This document shows, piece after piece, positions 23,639-33,397 of a stretch of DNA of 64,000 nt; the stretch's first letter is position 1, and the number at the start of each line of letters is the position of its first letter. This DNA is from Bacteroidota bacterium (lineage in GTDB: Bacteria > Bacteroidota > Ignavibacteria > Ignavibacteriales > Ignavibacteriaceae), in NCBI GenBank assembly GCA_022573715.1, contig JACZTL010000003.1:62001-126000 (forward strand), given 5' to 3'. A model generated the notes under the pieces. That model was not told the origin of the DNA. It was given only the letters and a program-made list of their open reading frames with translations, and searched no databases. A program made the translations under genes and the position numbers.

Positions 23639-24778
23639 TTATTTTAATAACGCACGTGCAATAACCATTTTTTGAATTTCTGATGTACCTTCATAAATTT
23701 CGGTTATTTTAGAATCACGTAAAAATCTTTCAACTTGGTATTCTCTAACATAACCGTAACCGCCGTGAATCTGTATTGCTTCAAGTGCACACTCAACAGA
23801 AATTTTAGAGGAAAATAATTTTGCCATTGCAGCTTCTTTATGAAATTTTTCGCCTTTATCTTTCAATGCTGCTGCACTTAGTGTCATCATTTTTGCGGCA
23901 GCAACTTTTACAGCCATATCGGCAAGCTTAAATTGAATAGCTTGAAAATTAGATATCACAGTCCCAAATGCTTTTCTTTCTTTTGAATATTTTATAGAAG
24001 CTTCAAGTGATCCTTCTGCAATACCTACAGCTTGGGCAGCAATACCTATTCTTCCGCCATTTAAAATATTCATTGCAAAGTTAAATCCTTTCCCTTCTTC
24101 CCAAACAATATTTTTTGCTGGAACCCTACAATTTTCAAAAGATAAAGAACAAGTATCAGAGCTTCGTATGCCAAGTTTGTCTTCTTTTTTCCCATAAGTA
24201 AATCCGGGTGTGTCTTTTTCAACAAGAAAAGTTGTAATTCCATGATGTCCTTTTTCTTTATCACTTGTAGCCATTACAAGATAGTAATCGGCTGTTGTGC
24301 CGTTTGTTACCCAGTTTTTCATTCCGTTTAAAACAAAGTAATCTCCATCTCTGTCAGCCGTAGTATGTTGCTTTGTCGCATCACTTCCGGCTTCGGGTTC
24401 TGATAATGCAAAAGCACCAAGTTTTTCCCCAGCAGCAAGTTTTGTAAGATAATTTTCTTTAATATAGTCAGAGCCGTATAATTGTAAACCTGTACAAACT
24501 AACGAGTTATTAACAGACATGATAACACCCACGCTTGCATCTACTTTTGATATTTCAATCATAGCTAAAACGTAGCTTATTGTATCCATTCCGGCACCGC
24601 CGTATTTGGGTTCTATCATTATACCAAGGAAACCTAATTTTCCCATTTTTTTTACAATCTCTGTTGGGAATTCTGCTTTAATATCTCTTTCAATTGCAGA
24701 AGGTGCTATTTCAGCCTGGGCAAATTCACGTGCTGTTTCTTGGATCATTAATTGTTCTTCAGTAAAATCAAAATTCAT
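23639..24778 (-). CDS. short-chain acyl-CoA dehydrogenase
   Basis: FAD enzyme for the first step of acyl-CoA beta-oxidation, 379 residues. FAD-binding and substrate blocks include FALSEPEAGSD and the C-terminal IHGGYGYVREYQVERFLRDS. The catalytic base is E363 in IYEGTSEIQK, the position used by short-chain/butyryl-CoA dehydrogenases. No etfAB genes are adjacent. It may work with the acyl-CoA ligase and hydroxyacyl-CoA dehydrogenase at the left end of the window. Confidence 0.95.
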   Translation of the reverse strand: MNFDFTEEQLMIQETAREFAQAEIAPSAIERDIKAEFPTEIVKKMGKLGFLGIMIEPKYGGAGMDTISYVLAMIEISKVDASVGVIMSVNNSLVCTGLQLYGSDYIKENYLTKLAAGEKLGAFALSEPEAGSDATKQHTTADRDGDYFVLNGMKNWVTNGTTADYYLVMATSDKEKGHHGITTFLVEKDTPGFTYGKKEDKLGIRSSDTCSLSFENCRVPAKNIVWEEGKGFNFAMNILNGGRIGIAAQAVGIAEGSLEASIKYSKERKAFGTVISNFQAIQFKLADMAVKVAAAKMMTLSAAALKDKGEKFHKEAAMAKLFSSKISVECALEAIQIHGGYGYVREYQVERFLRDSKITEIYEGTSEIQKMVIARALLK

Positions 24779-24954
24779 TTTTCCGCACCAATTTTATTTA
24801 TAGAATGTTTAATAAATAATTATAAAAAAATAGCATTTTTATTCATAAAAAATAGAAGTATAATTTACAAAAATTAAAGATTATTAACATAATTATGACG
24901 TGATGATAAAATGAATTTATGATTTATAAATTCTTAAAATCTTATATTTGTTTT

Positions 24955-26016
24955 ATGATTGGAAAAGAGTTGATTCAGATAAAAGGAATGGCTTTGGATG
25001 AACTGGAGTTTTGTTTAGAGGAATTAGGCGAAAAAAAATTCAGAGCAAAACAAATTTTCAAATGGTTATACGATTCCGGGGTTACTTCATTCGATGAAAT
25101 GTTGAATATTCCTAAAAACTTAAGAAACAAATTAAAAAAAATATACATTTTAAATACTTTAAGAGTACATTCTCATCAAAGCTCTAAAATTGACAAAACA
25201 ACAAAATTTATTTTTGAAACAAATAAATATCATAAAATAGAATCAGTTATAATTCCTGAAAGAAACAGAACTACACTTTGCCTTTCCACACAAGTCGGCT
25301 GCCCTTTAGACTGTAAATTTTGTGCAACAGGACTTATGGGTTATAAGCAAAATTTAACATCAGGAGAAATTATTGATCAATTTCTTATGACATCAAGAAA
25401 TCTTGGAAAGAAAATAACAAATATTGTTTATATGGGAATGGGTGAACCATTGCTTAATTTTGAAAATACTTTAAAATCATTAACAATATTTAATTCAGAT
25501 CTGATATCAAATATTCATTTAAAACATATTACAGTTTCAACAGTCGGAATAATACCTAATATTTACAAACTAGCAGATTCGGGATTAAATGTAAGATTAG
25601 CATTATCTCTTCATTCTTGCTTTAACAATATCAGAAATAAAATAATGCCTATAAATAAAAAATATCCTTTAGAAAAATTAATTGATGCAGCTAAATATTA
25701 TGCTGTTAAAACGGGTTCGAAAATTACTATAGAATATGTAATGCTTAAAGGCATAAACGACAGGAATGAAGATATAAAAGGACTAACAAAATTGTTCAGC
25801 CAAATGCCGATTAAAATAAATATTATCCCTTTTAATTCATTAAAACATATGAACCCAACAGGGTTTTCGGGTGAGCTGGAACCTACCTCAAAAGAAAGGA
25901 TAAAAGAATTTGTTGAAAAATTAAGAACTAAAAATCTTCAGATAACTATAAGAGATTCGCAAGGAGAAGATATTGCCGCTGCATGTGGACAGCTTGCCAT
26001 TAAATTTAATAATTAA
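24955..26016 (+). CDS. rlmN: 23S rRNA/tRNA adenine-C2 methyltransferase RlmN
   Basis: Radical-SAM enzyme methylating A2503 of 23S rRNA and A37 of some tRNAs. The SAM cluster motif is CPLDCKFC, and the C-terminal catalytic Cys lies in IAAACGQL. I chose ATG at 24955 (353 residues, the normal length, starting MIGKELIQIKG) over the ATG at 24919, which adds twelve unconserved residues. A TATATTTG box (24943-24950), like the -7 element of Bacteroidota promoters, ends 4 nt before this ATG, which would make the mRNA leaderless; no good -33 box is visible. Coupled to the next gene (4-nt gap). Confidence 0.95.
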   Translation: MIGKELIQIKGMALDELEFCLEELGEKKFRAKQIFKWLYDSGVTSFDEMLNIPKNLRNKLKKIYILNTLRVHSHQSSKIDKTTKFIFETNKYHKIESVIIPERNRTTLCLSTQVGCPLDCKFCATGLMGYKQNLTSGEIIDQFLMTSRNLGKKITNIVYMGMGEPLLNFENTLKSLTIFNSDLISNIHLKHITVSTVGIIPNIYKLADSGLNVRLALSLHSCFNNIRNKIMPINKKYPLEKLIDAAKYYAVKTGSKITIEYVMLKGINDRNEDIKGLTKLFSQMPIKINIIPFNSLKHMNPTGFSGELEPTSKERIKEFVEKLRTKNLQITIRDSQGEDIAAACGQLAIKFNN

Positions 26017-26020
26017 ACTT

Positions 26021-26569
26021 ATGAAGAAACTTACGCACGATGAAATATCAAAAAACAGAAGCACTTTAGATAATATTGATAAAGTTAAAAAAGCACCGAT
26101 TTACGTTGTACTCAACAGCATTAGAAGCAGTTATAATGTCGGTTCTATATTTCGTACTTCGGACGGAGCTATGATTGAAAAACTATATCTTTGCGGTTAT
26201 ACGCCGTATCCTCCTAATAAACAAGTTTTAAAAACAGCATTGGGTTCAACAGAAAGCGTTACTTGGGAACACATAGAAGATGCGGTAGAATTGGTAAAAA
26301 AAATTAAAAAGGATGAGATTAAAATTTGTACTTTAGAACAAACCAATAAAAGCATACCATATTATAAGGTTAAATCAAACAATTTTCCTCTTTGTCTAAT
26401 TATTGGCAACGAAATTACAGGAGTCTCCCAAGATTTAATTGACCTTTGTGATTTTTCAATTGACATACCCCAATATGGTATTAAACAATCCTTAAATGTT
26501 GCAGTAGCCTATGGCATCTCAATTTTTGAGTTAAGAAAAATTTTTGAATTTAAAATAAAAACTCCCTGA
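26021..26569 (+). CDS. SpoU/TrmH-family RNA 2'-O-methyltransferase
   Basis: SPOUT-fold methyltransferase of 182 residues. Motif 1 is NSIRSSYNVGSIFRTSDGA, motif 2 LCLIIGNEITGVSQDLIDLC, motif 3 IPQYGIKQSLNVAVAYGI, the knot that binds SAM. ATG at 26021, right after the rlmN stop, gives MKKLTHDEIS; an earlier in-frame start would overlap rlmN by 44 nt and is not needed. The substrate RNA (tRNA or rRNA) cannot be decided. Its stop codon lies in the stem of the following terminator. Confidence 0.93.
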   Translation: MKKLTHDEISKNRSTLDNIDKVKKAPIYVVLNSIRSSYNVGSIFRTSDGAMIEKLYLCGYTPYPPNKQVLKTALGSTESVTWEHIEDAVELVKKIKKDEIKICTLEQTNKSIPYYKVKSNNFPLCLIIGNEITGVSQDLIDLCDFSIDIPQYGIKQSLNVAVAYGISIFELRKIFEFKIKTP

Positions 26570-26592
26570 AGTTTACTCTTGCAGGGAGTTTT
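26558..26592. terminator. bidirectional intrinsic terminator between convergent genes
   Basis: An 11-bp stem (AAAACTCCCTG, 26558-26568, with CAGGGAGTTTT, 26582-26592) and a 13-nt loop, with T/A runs on both sides. It serves the SpoU methyltransferase (+) and the TonB-dependent receptor (-). Confidence 0.88.
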
Positions 26593-26615
26593 ATATTTGT
26601 TTTACAAGATTTTTT

Positions 26616-29600
26616 TTAGAAAATATACCTAAGACCAACCTGCATTGACCAGCGTGAAAACTGACCCAGATCATCAGAAAATGTTTCTGTTAGGTTTGCT
26701 TTATAATTGAAAACAGGAGCGCCTTGTGAATCAAACCTTACTAATTCAAGAGGTGAAGTAGCTAAAGCATTAGCTATTTTTCTTACTCCCCACTCTGAAT
26801 TTATCAAGTTCGCTACATTAAGTATATCAATACTTAATTGAAATGTTTGCTTGCTATTTCCCATCATAAAAGAAAAGTCCTGCAAAATTCTTAAATCAAT
26901 ATTGCTGAACCAAGGATTTATTTCACCGAATCTATCAGCAATTGAACCGCGATTAGAATTTAAATAATCGTCTTGGCTGATAAAACTATTAAATGTAGCC
27001 CACTGATCAGCAGCTGTAACGGTTTGACCGGAAGAGTTTACATAAGGATCAAAGTTAATTTCATTCTGATTTCTTGGAATGTAAATTAAATCGTTACCGC
27101 CTTGACCATCGCCGTTAACATCGCCTGCATAGATAAATGAATATCTGTTTCCGCCAGCAGCTGTGAAACGATTACCTTCTGCAATTTCTAAGAAAACACC
27201 GATACTTGTTGTATAATTTTCAGACCATTCTTTTTTGTATGTTAATCCGCCAATTATTCTGTGTCTTTTTCCAAATTCAGCATCGCTTAATTGAGGCTTA
27301 TTAGGATCTCCCTTTACAGGATTATTCTGCCAAAGCACACTTGCTATTTCGGTTGTTTTCATAACATTTTTAGCTTTCAAGAAAGTATATGATAAATTAA
27401 CTTTAACACCGTTTTCAAAATTCTTCCTTAATTGTGCTGTAAAACTATAATTATAGCCTTCATCGGTGTTATCAATAACATAAGCACCTGCACCGCCATC
27501 AGGATTTAGTTCGTTGTTGCCAAAACCACCAAAATATGGTCTGCCATCAGGCAAGGTTCTTACAGGTGTTACCAAATCTGCATTTCTTACAAATATAGCG
27601 TTGATATCTTTTCCGTAAATAAATTCAAAAGTTCCCAAAATTCCGTTGTCAAAAAGATGATCAATTGCAATGTTTGTTGTCCAAACCTGTGGCCATTTGA
27701 AATCAGGAACCATAGCATTTAGATCAAAAGATTGCAGATGCCCAGGAAGATTTGGATTTCCACCCGGGTTTGAAATATTGTTTCCAACCCAAACAAAAGG
27801 AAGGCGCCCTGTAAATATTCCCGTACCTCCTCTTACTTGTGTTACGCTGTTTCCGTTCACATCCCAGTTAAAGCCTACTCTTGGTGAGAACAATGCTTTA
27901 CCGCCCGGTAATACACTTTGGTCAACAGTTTCGGGTTGGTCGTTTTCATCTAATAAAGTAAGACCTCTCGAAAACGGGTTATCAACTAAGTCAGTATAAT
28001 ATTGCGGAATATCTACTCTAATACCGTAGGTTAAACTAAAGTTTTTTGAAGGAAAATATTCATCCTGTGCGTAAAAACTTAATTGACCTACGCTTATATC
28101 TTCGCCTTTAAAAGGACCGGAACCAATAAAGAAAGGTGAATTAAAATCCAAGAAATTAGGATTATTAGGGTCTGTTAAAGCAAAAAAGTCAGCCAATGAA
28201 GAGAATGCTGCACCCGTAAATACTCCGGCAGGTAAAAAGAATACACCGTCACGGAATATGTTGAATGAATTAAAGAATTTGAATTTCTCAAAATTAGCAC
28301 CGATAGTAAAAATGTGTTTTCCAAAAAACAAACTGTAATTGTTTGTTATCTGTATAACTTCCTGGTCTAATTTATTGTGAATGGAAAACGGTTCATGCCC
28401 CAAAGTAGTATAGTTTACACCATTAACAGCAATTTCAACCGTCGGAAAATCTCTGCTGAACGGGTCCCTAAAATCCTTGAATTTATTATAGCTTGCGAAG
28501 AATTTATTTGCAAAAGATTTTCCGCGGCTGTTCAATTCAAGAGCAAATGAATTTAACCTGTTGTTAATTCTATAACCGGACTTATCGAAAGGTAAACTGT
28601 TTTCATTTGGTCCGCGTCCAGTATTATTAATACTTAATACGAATGGATGAGGACCTTGTTCACGCCTTGCATCAAGTCTGTTATACCTGAAAGTCAGGTT
28701 ATTATTTTCGTTTATATTCCAATCTATTTTAGCAAGAAATTTTTCGTTTTTCGTTGCGTTAATGTAGCCTTGATATGACCCAGGATCATAACCGTAGGAG
28801 CTAATCATTCTTTGTCTGATTGAATCCATAATACTTGCGCGCACTCTGGCTTCACCAAATACAATATTTCCATCGTCATCGGCTACAAAGTTAGTTCCCG
28901 GATCTTCTCTTCTTTCAATTTCACTATTAATAAAGAAGAATAATTTATTTTTGATTAATGGACCGCTAAAATAAAAACCTGATTGATTGAAAGATAAATC
29001 AGGATTTGCTATTACATCGTTACCTCTTATTTTATTCCCAATCAAGCTTTCATTTCTTAAAAAACTATATACAGAACCTTTAAATTTATTTGTACCGCTT
29101 TTAGTTACAATGTTAATTCCGGCACCTGTAAACCCGCCTTCCCTAACATCGAATGGAGCAATTGAAACCTGCACCTGCTCTACTGCATCGAACGGAATAG
29201 GTTCGGCGTTAGCCTGTCCGCCTGGAGCAGGATCATCTAAACCAAAAGGATTATTAAAGTAAGAACCGTCTACAGAAACATTATTAAATAGCCAGTTTTT
29301 TCCTCCGAAACTAAAATTACCGTCACTTCTCGGGTCTAAACGTGTAAGGTCTCTCGTGCTTCTTTTAATTGACGGCATCTCTTGAACAGAAGCAGGATCA
29401 ATAAATGTTTCTGCACCAGTTCTACCACTGTTTATAATTTCGTATTTTTTACCTACAATAACTACCTCTCCAAGTTTTACAGATTTGCTTACCAATATAA
29501 AATTAAGGTTAAGCTTTTGTCCTATTTTCAAGTTAATGTTTTTTCTAACTTGAGAATTATACCCAACGTACGAAACAGTTACAATATAGGGTCCCCCTAT

Positions 29601-29828
29601 TTTTAAGTTTGGTAAAAAGAATCTACCGTCCGAATTTGTAGATGCGCCGTATTGTGTACCGCTTGGTTCGTGAACAACAATTACATTTGCGGCAATTAAC
29701 GATTCTCCTTCTGTACTTTGAACAAGACCGTTTATATTAGCTGTTGTAACACCCTGTGCTAATATTGGCATAGCTACAAGAAATATTACTGAAAAAATAA
29801 TCAGTATTGTTTTTTGTAAAGATTTCAT
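26616..29828 (-). CDS. Oar-like TonB-dependent outer-membrane receptor
   Basis: A 1070-residue outer-membrane protein. A signal peptide (1-25, ending ILAQG) is followed by a carboxypeptidase-regulatory-like domain (about 28-112), a plug with the Oar-type blocks GGQANAEPIPFDAVEQVQVS and GGFTGAGINIVTKSGTNKF, and a beta-barrel ending in the aromatic VGLRYIF. Oar proteins are common in Bacteroidota and relatives; their ligands are mostly unknown and some are linked to protease transport. No SusD partner is adjacent. A Shine-Dalgarno AGGAGA lies before the ATG. It is monocistronic. Confidence 0.92.
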   Translation of the reverse strand: MKSLQKTILIIFSVIFLVAMPILAQGVTTANINGLVQSTEGESLIAANVIVVHEPSGTQYGASTNSDGRFFLPNLKIGGPYIVTVSYVGYNSQVRKNINLKIGQKLNLNFILVSKSVKLGEVVIVGKKYEIINSGRTGAETFIDPASVQEMPSIKRSTRDLTRLDPRSDGNFSFGGKNWLFNNVSVDGSYFNNPFGLDDPAPGGQANAEPIPFDAVEQVQVSIAPFDVREGGFTGAGINIVTKSGTNKFKGSVYSFLRNESLIGNKIRGNDVIANPDLSFNQSGFYFSGPLIKNKLFFFINSEIERREDPGTNFVADDDGNIVFGEARVRASIMDSIRQRMISSYGYDPGSYQGYINATKNEKFLAKIDWNINENNNLTFRYNRLDARREQGPHPFVLSINNTGRGPNENSLPFDKSGYRINNRLNSFALELNSRGKSFANKFFASYNKFKDFRDPFSRDFPTVEIAVNGVNYTTLGHEPFSIHNKLDQEVIQITNNYSLFFGKHIFTIGANFEKFKFFNSFNIFRDGVFFLPAGVFTGAAFSSLADFFALTDPNNPNFLDFNSPFFIGSGPFKGEDISVGQLSFYAQDEYFPSKNFSLTYGIRVDIPQYYTDLVDNPFSRGLTLLDENDQPETVDQSVLPGGKALFSPRVGFNWDVNGNSVTQVRGGTGIFTGRLPFVWVGNNISNPGGNPNLPGHLQSFDLNAMVPDFKWPQVWTTNIAIDHLFDNGILGTFEFIYGKDINAIFVRNADLVTPVRTLPDGRPYFGGFGNNELNPDGGAGAYVIDNTDEGYNYSFTAQLRKNFENGVKVNLSYTFLKAKNVMKTTEIASVLWQNNPVKGDPNKPQLSDAEFGKRHRIIGGLTYKKEWSENYTTSIGVFLEIAEGNRFTAAGGNRYSFIYAGDVNGDGQGGNDLIYIPRNQNEINFDPYVNSSGQTVTAADQWATFNSFISQDDYLNSNRGSIADRFGEINPWFSNIDLRILQDFSFMMGNSKQTFQLSIDILNVANLINSEWGVRKIANALATSPLELVRFDSQGAPVFNYKANLTETFSDDLGQFSRWSMQVGLRYIF

Positions 29829-29914
29829 AAACCTGTTCTCCTATAAATAGTTAATAAAATTGTTAATTATTAAATTTTATAAATCTTGTGACGAGTTTCA
29901 AGGAGGATGATAAT

Positions 29915-29968
29915 ATGATTTATTTAAATTCATTAATTCTAAAATTAAAAGCTATAATAAATCCGTAA
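29915..29968 (+). CDS. possible 17-residue micro-ORF with strong Shine-Dalgarno
   Basis: In the 207-bp gap between two minus-strand genes, AAGGAGG (29900-29906) stands 8 nt before an ATG that opens a 17-codon frame (MIYLNSLILKLKAIINP). It is hydrophobic and basic. In this low-GC sequence a full AAGGAGG is rare by chance, but no promoter or downstream gene supports it. It could be a small peptide or a chance site; the rest of the gap shows nothing else. Confidence 0.25.
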   Translation: MIYLNSLILKLKAIINP

Positions 29969-30035
29969 TGAACTCTTAATAATAAAATACTCTCGTATTA
30001 AAATCAACTTAAAAATGTAGATTCTCAGGGAATCA

Positions 30036-30689
30036 CTATTTTGAGCTGAAATATTCCTCACTGTTTTCTTTTTTATGAAGAAGTAAAAGCTTAGCCCTAA
30101 CCATTTTTATCAAAGTTCTAGATGCACGTCTTTCAGAAATATTAACTAATTTTTTTAATTGAGGCACTGTGATTGTTTCATTTTCGTCCAAAAATTCAAA
30201 TACTGTCTTCTCGTTCGGTCCAATGGAATAATTCTTCAAGGTGGCGCCATTGCTTTCATTTATCATAATTTTTATCATTTCTTTGCTGGCAAGTACACTT
30301 TTATCATTCACTCTTATAGAAACAACAGCGTCGTTAATATTTATTACATTTTTGTAATCTTGAATTCTGTGTGGCTTTTTATTGGATTCAGGAATCTCTA
30401 CAATTATAATTTCTTTCCCCTTTAGTTCTTTGTATTCTATATTATAATCGATGGCGGGTTCACAATAATTGTCAGCAGAGTCTTGTATTAAATCTGCTTC
30501 TGATTTTTCGCTTTCTATACCGATTATTTTTTTATCATCGTCTATTCCAAAAAGAATATAACCTCCACCCGAATTTGCAAAGGCTATCATTTCTTTTGCA
30601 ATTTTTTTGTGTGTAGAGAATTTACGCTTAAACTCACAATGATAATCTTCTCCCATCTCAATCAGGTTAAGAACTTCGGTAAGTCTCAT
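30036..30689 (-). CDS. AlbA_2/Schlafen-type ATP-binding domain protein with winged helix
   Basis: A 217-residue protein. The N-terminal AlbA_2 (Schlafen AAA_4, PF04326) domain has CEFKRKFSTHKKIAKEMIAF, ANSGGGYILFGIDDDKKI and the VEIPESNKKPH block. The C-terminal 60 residues (ITVPQLKKLVNISERRASRT) look like a winged helix. Such proteins are putative regulators or nucleic-acid-binding factors; no target is evident. It follows the TPR lipoprotein gene by 29 nt. Confidence 0.82.
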   Translation of the reverse strand: MRLTEVLNLIEMGEDYHCEFKRKFSTHKKIAKEMIAFANSGGGYILFGIDDDKKIIGIESEKSEADLIQDSADNYCEPAIDYNIEYKELKGKEIIIVEIPESNKKPHRIQDYKNVININDAVVSIRVNDKSVLASKEMIKIMINESNGATLKNYSIGPNEKTVFEFLDENETITVPQLKKLVNISERRASRTLIKMVRAKLLLLHKKENSEEYFSSK

Positions 30690-30718
30690 AATTAAAAAAT
30701 AAAGTAATTATTAAGTAA

Positions 30719-33010
30719 TTATTTTTCCAGGAATAATGAATCTTTCTTGATTATATCCTTTTTAATAGGCAGTCGTCTTTTGTCCAACAAGATTTTTCTT
30801 TTAACAGAATCAGGTAAATTTATACCGAGTTTTTTTAGAGAATCAAGTAAAGCAGATCTTGATATGTTAGGGTTCCTTTTTAGAAGTGTTCTTATAGATA
30901 CTGTTAACGAATCTTTTCCTGCAGATGTAATTTTATTTTTTTGTTTTTGTCCGTTAGCTAACGGATTATTTTTCTTATCTAATTCAGCTTTTGCTTTAGC
31001 TTCTTTTAATATTTTTCTGCGTTTCATTTCTTTGTTATAAAAACTTATTTTATCAAAAATTTTTCTACCATAAATTGTAGTTGGATATTTTTGTTTTATT
31101 AAACCATACATTTTAGCTGCTGAATCAGGCAAGGATAATTCATTTTCTAATGCCCACCCTGCAGCATATAACGCTTTAGGAGCATATTTTGATTTTGGAT
31201 GGTTTTTAAAAATGTTAAAAAAATCTGAAATTGCTATTTTATAATTTCCATCTTCAAGATTTTCTATAGCAGTATTGAAAATGTTTTTTGCAGGATCGTA
31301 ATCAAAATCTATCAATGGTTTGTTAAGCATTGCTGCTGCAGAGTTTGCTATTCTTTCGTTTTTGTGGTTCTCGTATATTTCCGTAAAAAGACTGTCTGCT
31401 TTTAAAGTATCACCTACATCTAAATAATAATTTCCCAAAGAATAAAGAGATTGAGATTCATATTTTGAACCAGGGTGGTTTTTAAGTATATAACTAAAAT
31501 ATTTATACACAGAATCCGGTAAATTAAATTCGGTTAAGAACAAACTTGCAAGATCAAACTGATAATTTAAGATCAAACTTCTCAAAGAATCAGCTGATAA
31601 AGTAGGTCTTACCGGAGGAATAATAACTTTTTTAGGTATTTTGCTCTTTGTAACTTTTGCAACAGTTGTTTTAGTTTTAGTTACATCTTTATCAGTTAGC
31701 ACGGGTTTGGGGGTCTGAGTAGAAATAGGATTTAAATTTGTGCTTATAGGTGTTGCTATATTTTTTTGTTTGCTCAGCAATCTCTCTCTTTCGATATCCT
31801 TTTGTCTATAATAAGCTACCGAGTCCTTCAAAAATTCATCCGGGTTATTGATGTAATCGATCTGTCTGCCAAATAATTTAATACCGTTAACCAATTTTGA
31901 ATAACTGTTAAACAACGTTACTTTTTTATCATTATCAGGCTTGTATTCTTTGGGTAATGCTGAATATTTGGCTTGTTGATAATAAACTTTTGCGGTGTCA
32001 AAATTCAATAAATCCATCTCATAAATTTCACCCAGTCTGTATTTAGCTATAGCTGAAAAGGGAGAGCCGGGATATGTTGTATCTACTTTAATTAACAAAT
32101 TTTTTGCATCTTGCAAATTATTTTTTTGCAATAATGTCAATCCTTTTTCAAGATCAATTTCAGGAAAGTTTTCCGCATTTTTATCTTCAGACCTCATTTC
32201 ATTTAATAAATTAATTGCTTCTTCTAATTTTTTTTCGTTTCTTAAACTTTTTGCCAATTCAATTTGTGCGTTATAAATAATTGTATATTCTGAAGCAATA
32301 TCAATTGCTTGCAAATATGCATTTTCGGCGTTTACATAATCTTTATTTTCAAAATATAAATTTCCCAACTCATACCATACTCTTGCATTCATATCTTCAT
32401 CGTCAGAAATTCTCAAAAATTCATTAGCAGATTTAATCGCTGCAGTATAATCTTTTTGTTTAATCCGATAAGTTATTTCTTCTATAAATGCATTCTGCAT
32501 AATTGTAGTTTCTTCATCTCTAATAGCATCCTGCTTAACAGATTCTAACGTTGCTAAACTTTGGTCCACCTGCATTAACCGTAATTGTGATTTGCCTATC
32601 CATAACCTGGCTTCCAAAATCAATTCACTTTCTGATTGTGTTGCAATCAATTCCTCAAATTTTCGTAAAGCTTTTTGATAATTTTTTTCGTAATAAAATG
32701 ATTTACCCAAAATCAAAAGTGCGTCATCAATATATTTTGAATCTGAATTGAATTGTAAAATTTTTGAAGCGCCTTTTACAACTTTTGCAAGCTGCTTCTT
32801 CGCAAATCCAGGAACTTTTAATTCTTCGGTGTCGAACAGATCTTTCCTTTGTGCGAGAATTAATTTTTCGGCTTTTTCAAATGTGGTTTTAACATTATAA
32901 TATCTGTTAAAATATGTTGTAAAATTCCCCCAAGTTCCGCAACCCGAAATTATTAATAATATCGTGATGAAAGAAAGAAATATTTTTTGGTGTGATGTAT
33001 ACGATTTCAT
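30719..33010 (-). CDS. TPR-repeat outer-membrane lipoprotein
   Basis: A 763-residue lipoprotein. The signal peptide ends in the lipobox ISGC with C24. Many TPR units follow in two blocks (about 60-360 and 490-660), separated by a Lys/Thr-rich linker near 405-470 containing TPISTNLNPISTQTPKPVLT. The tail is charged. The general plan recalls SprE/PorW, a T9SS-associated TPR lipoprotein, and other Bacteroidota assembly lipoproteins, but the match is not close enough to name it. It follows glnB in the secA operon. Confidence 0.75.
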   Translation of the reverse strand: MKSYTSHQKIFLSFITILLIISGCGTWGNFTTYFNRYYNVKTTFEKAEKLILAQRKDLFDTEELKVPGFAKKQLAKVVKGASKILQFNSDSKYIDDALLILGKSFYYEKNYQKALRKFEELIATQSESELILEARLWIGKSQLRLMQVDQSLATLESVKQDAIRDEETTIMQNAFIEEITYRIKQKDYTAAIKSANEFLRISDDEDMNARVWYELGNLYFENKDYVNAENAYLQAIDIASEYTIIYNAQIELAKSLRNEKKLEEAINLLNEMRSEDKNAENFPEIDLEKGLTLLQKNNLQDAKNLLIKVDTTYPGSPFSAIAKYRLGEIYEMDLLNFDTAKVYYQQAKYSALPKEYKPDNDKKVTLFNSYSKLVNGIKLFGRQIDYINNPDEFLKDSVAYYRQKDIERERLLSKQKNIATPISTNLNPISTQTPKPVLTDKDVTKTKTTVAKVTKSKIPKKVIIPPVRPTLSADSLRSLILNYQFDLASLFLTEFNLPDSVYKYFSYILKNHPGSKYESQSLYSLGNYYLDVGDTLKADSLFTEIYENHKNERIANSAAAMLNKPLIDFDYDPAKNIFNTAIENLEDGNYKIAISDFFNIFKNHPKSKYAPKALYAAGWALENELSLPDSAAKMYGLIKQKYPTTIYGRKIFDKISFYNKEMKRRKILKEAKAKAELDKKNNPLANGQKQKNKITSAGKDSLTVSIRTLLKRNPNISRSALLDSLKKLGINLPDSVKRKILLDKRRLPIKKDIIKKDSLFLEK

Positions 33011-33043
33011 TTTAAAAGTTTTAGTGAAATATAAAATATTATT

Positions 33044-33397
<354 letters not shown>

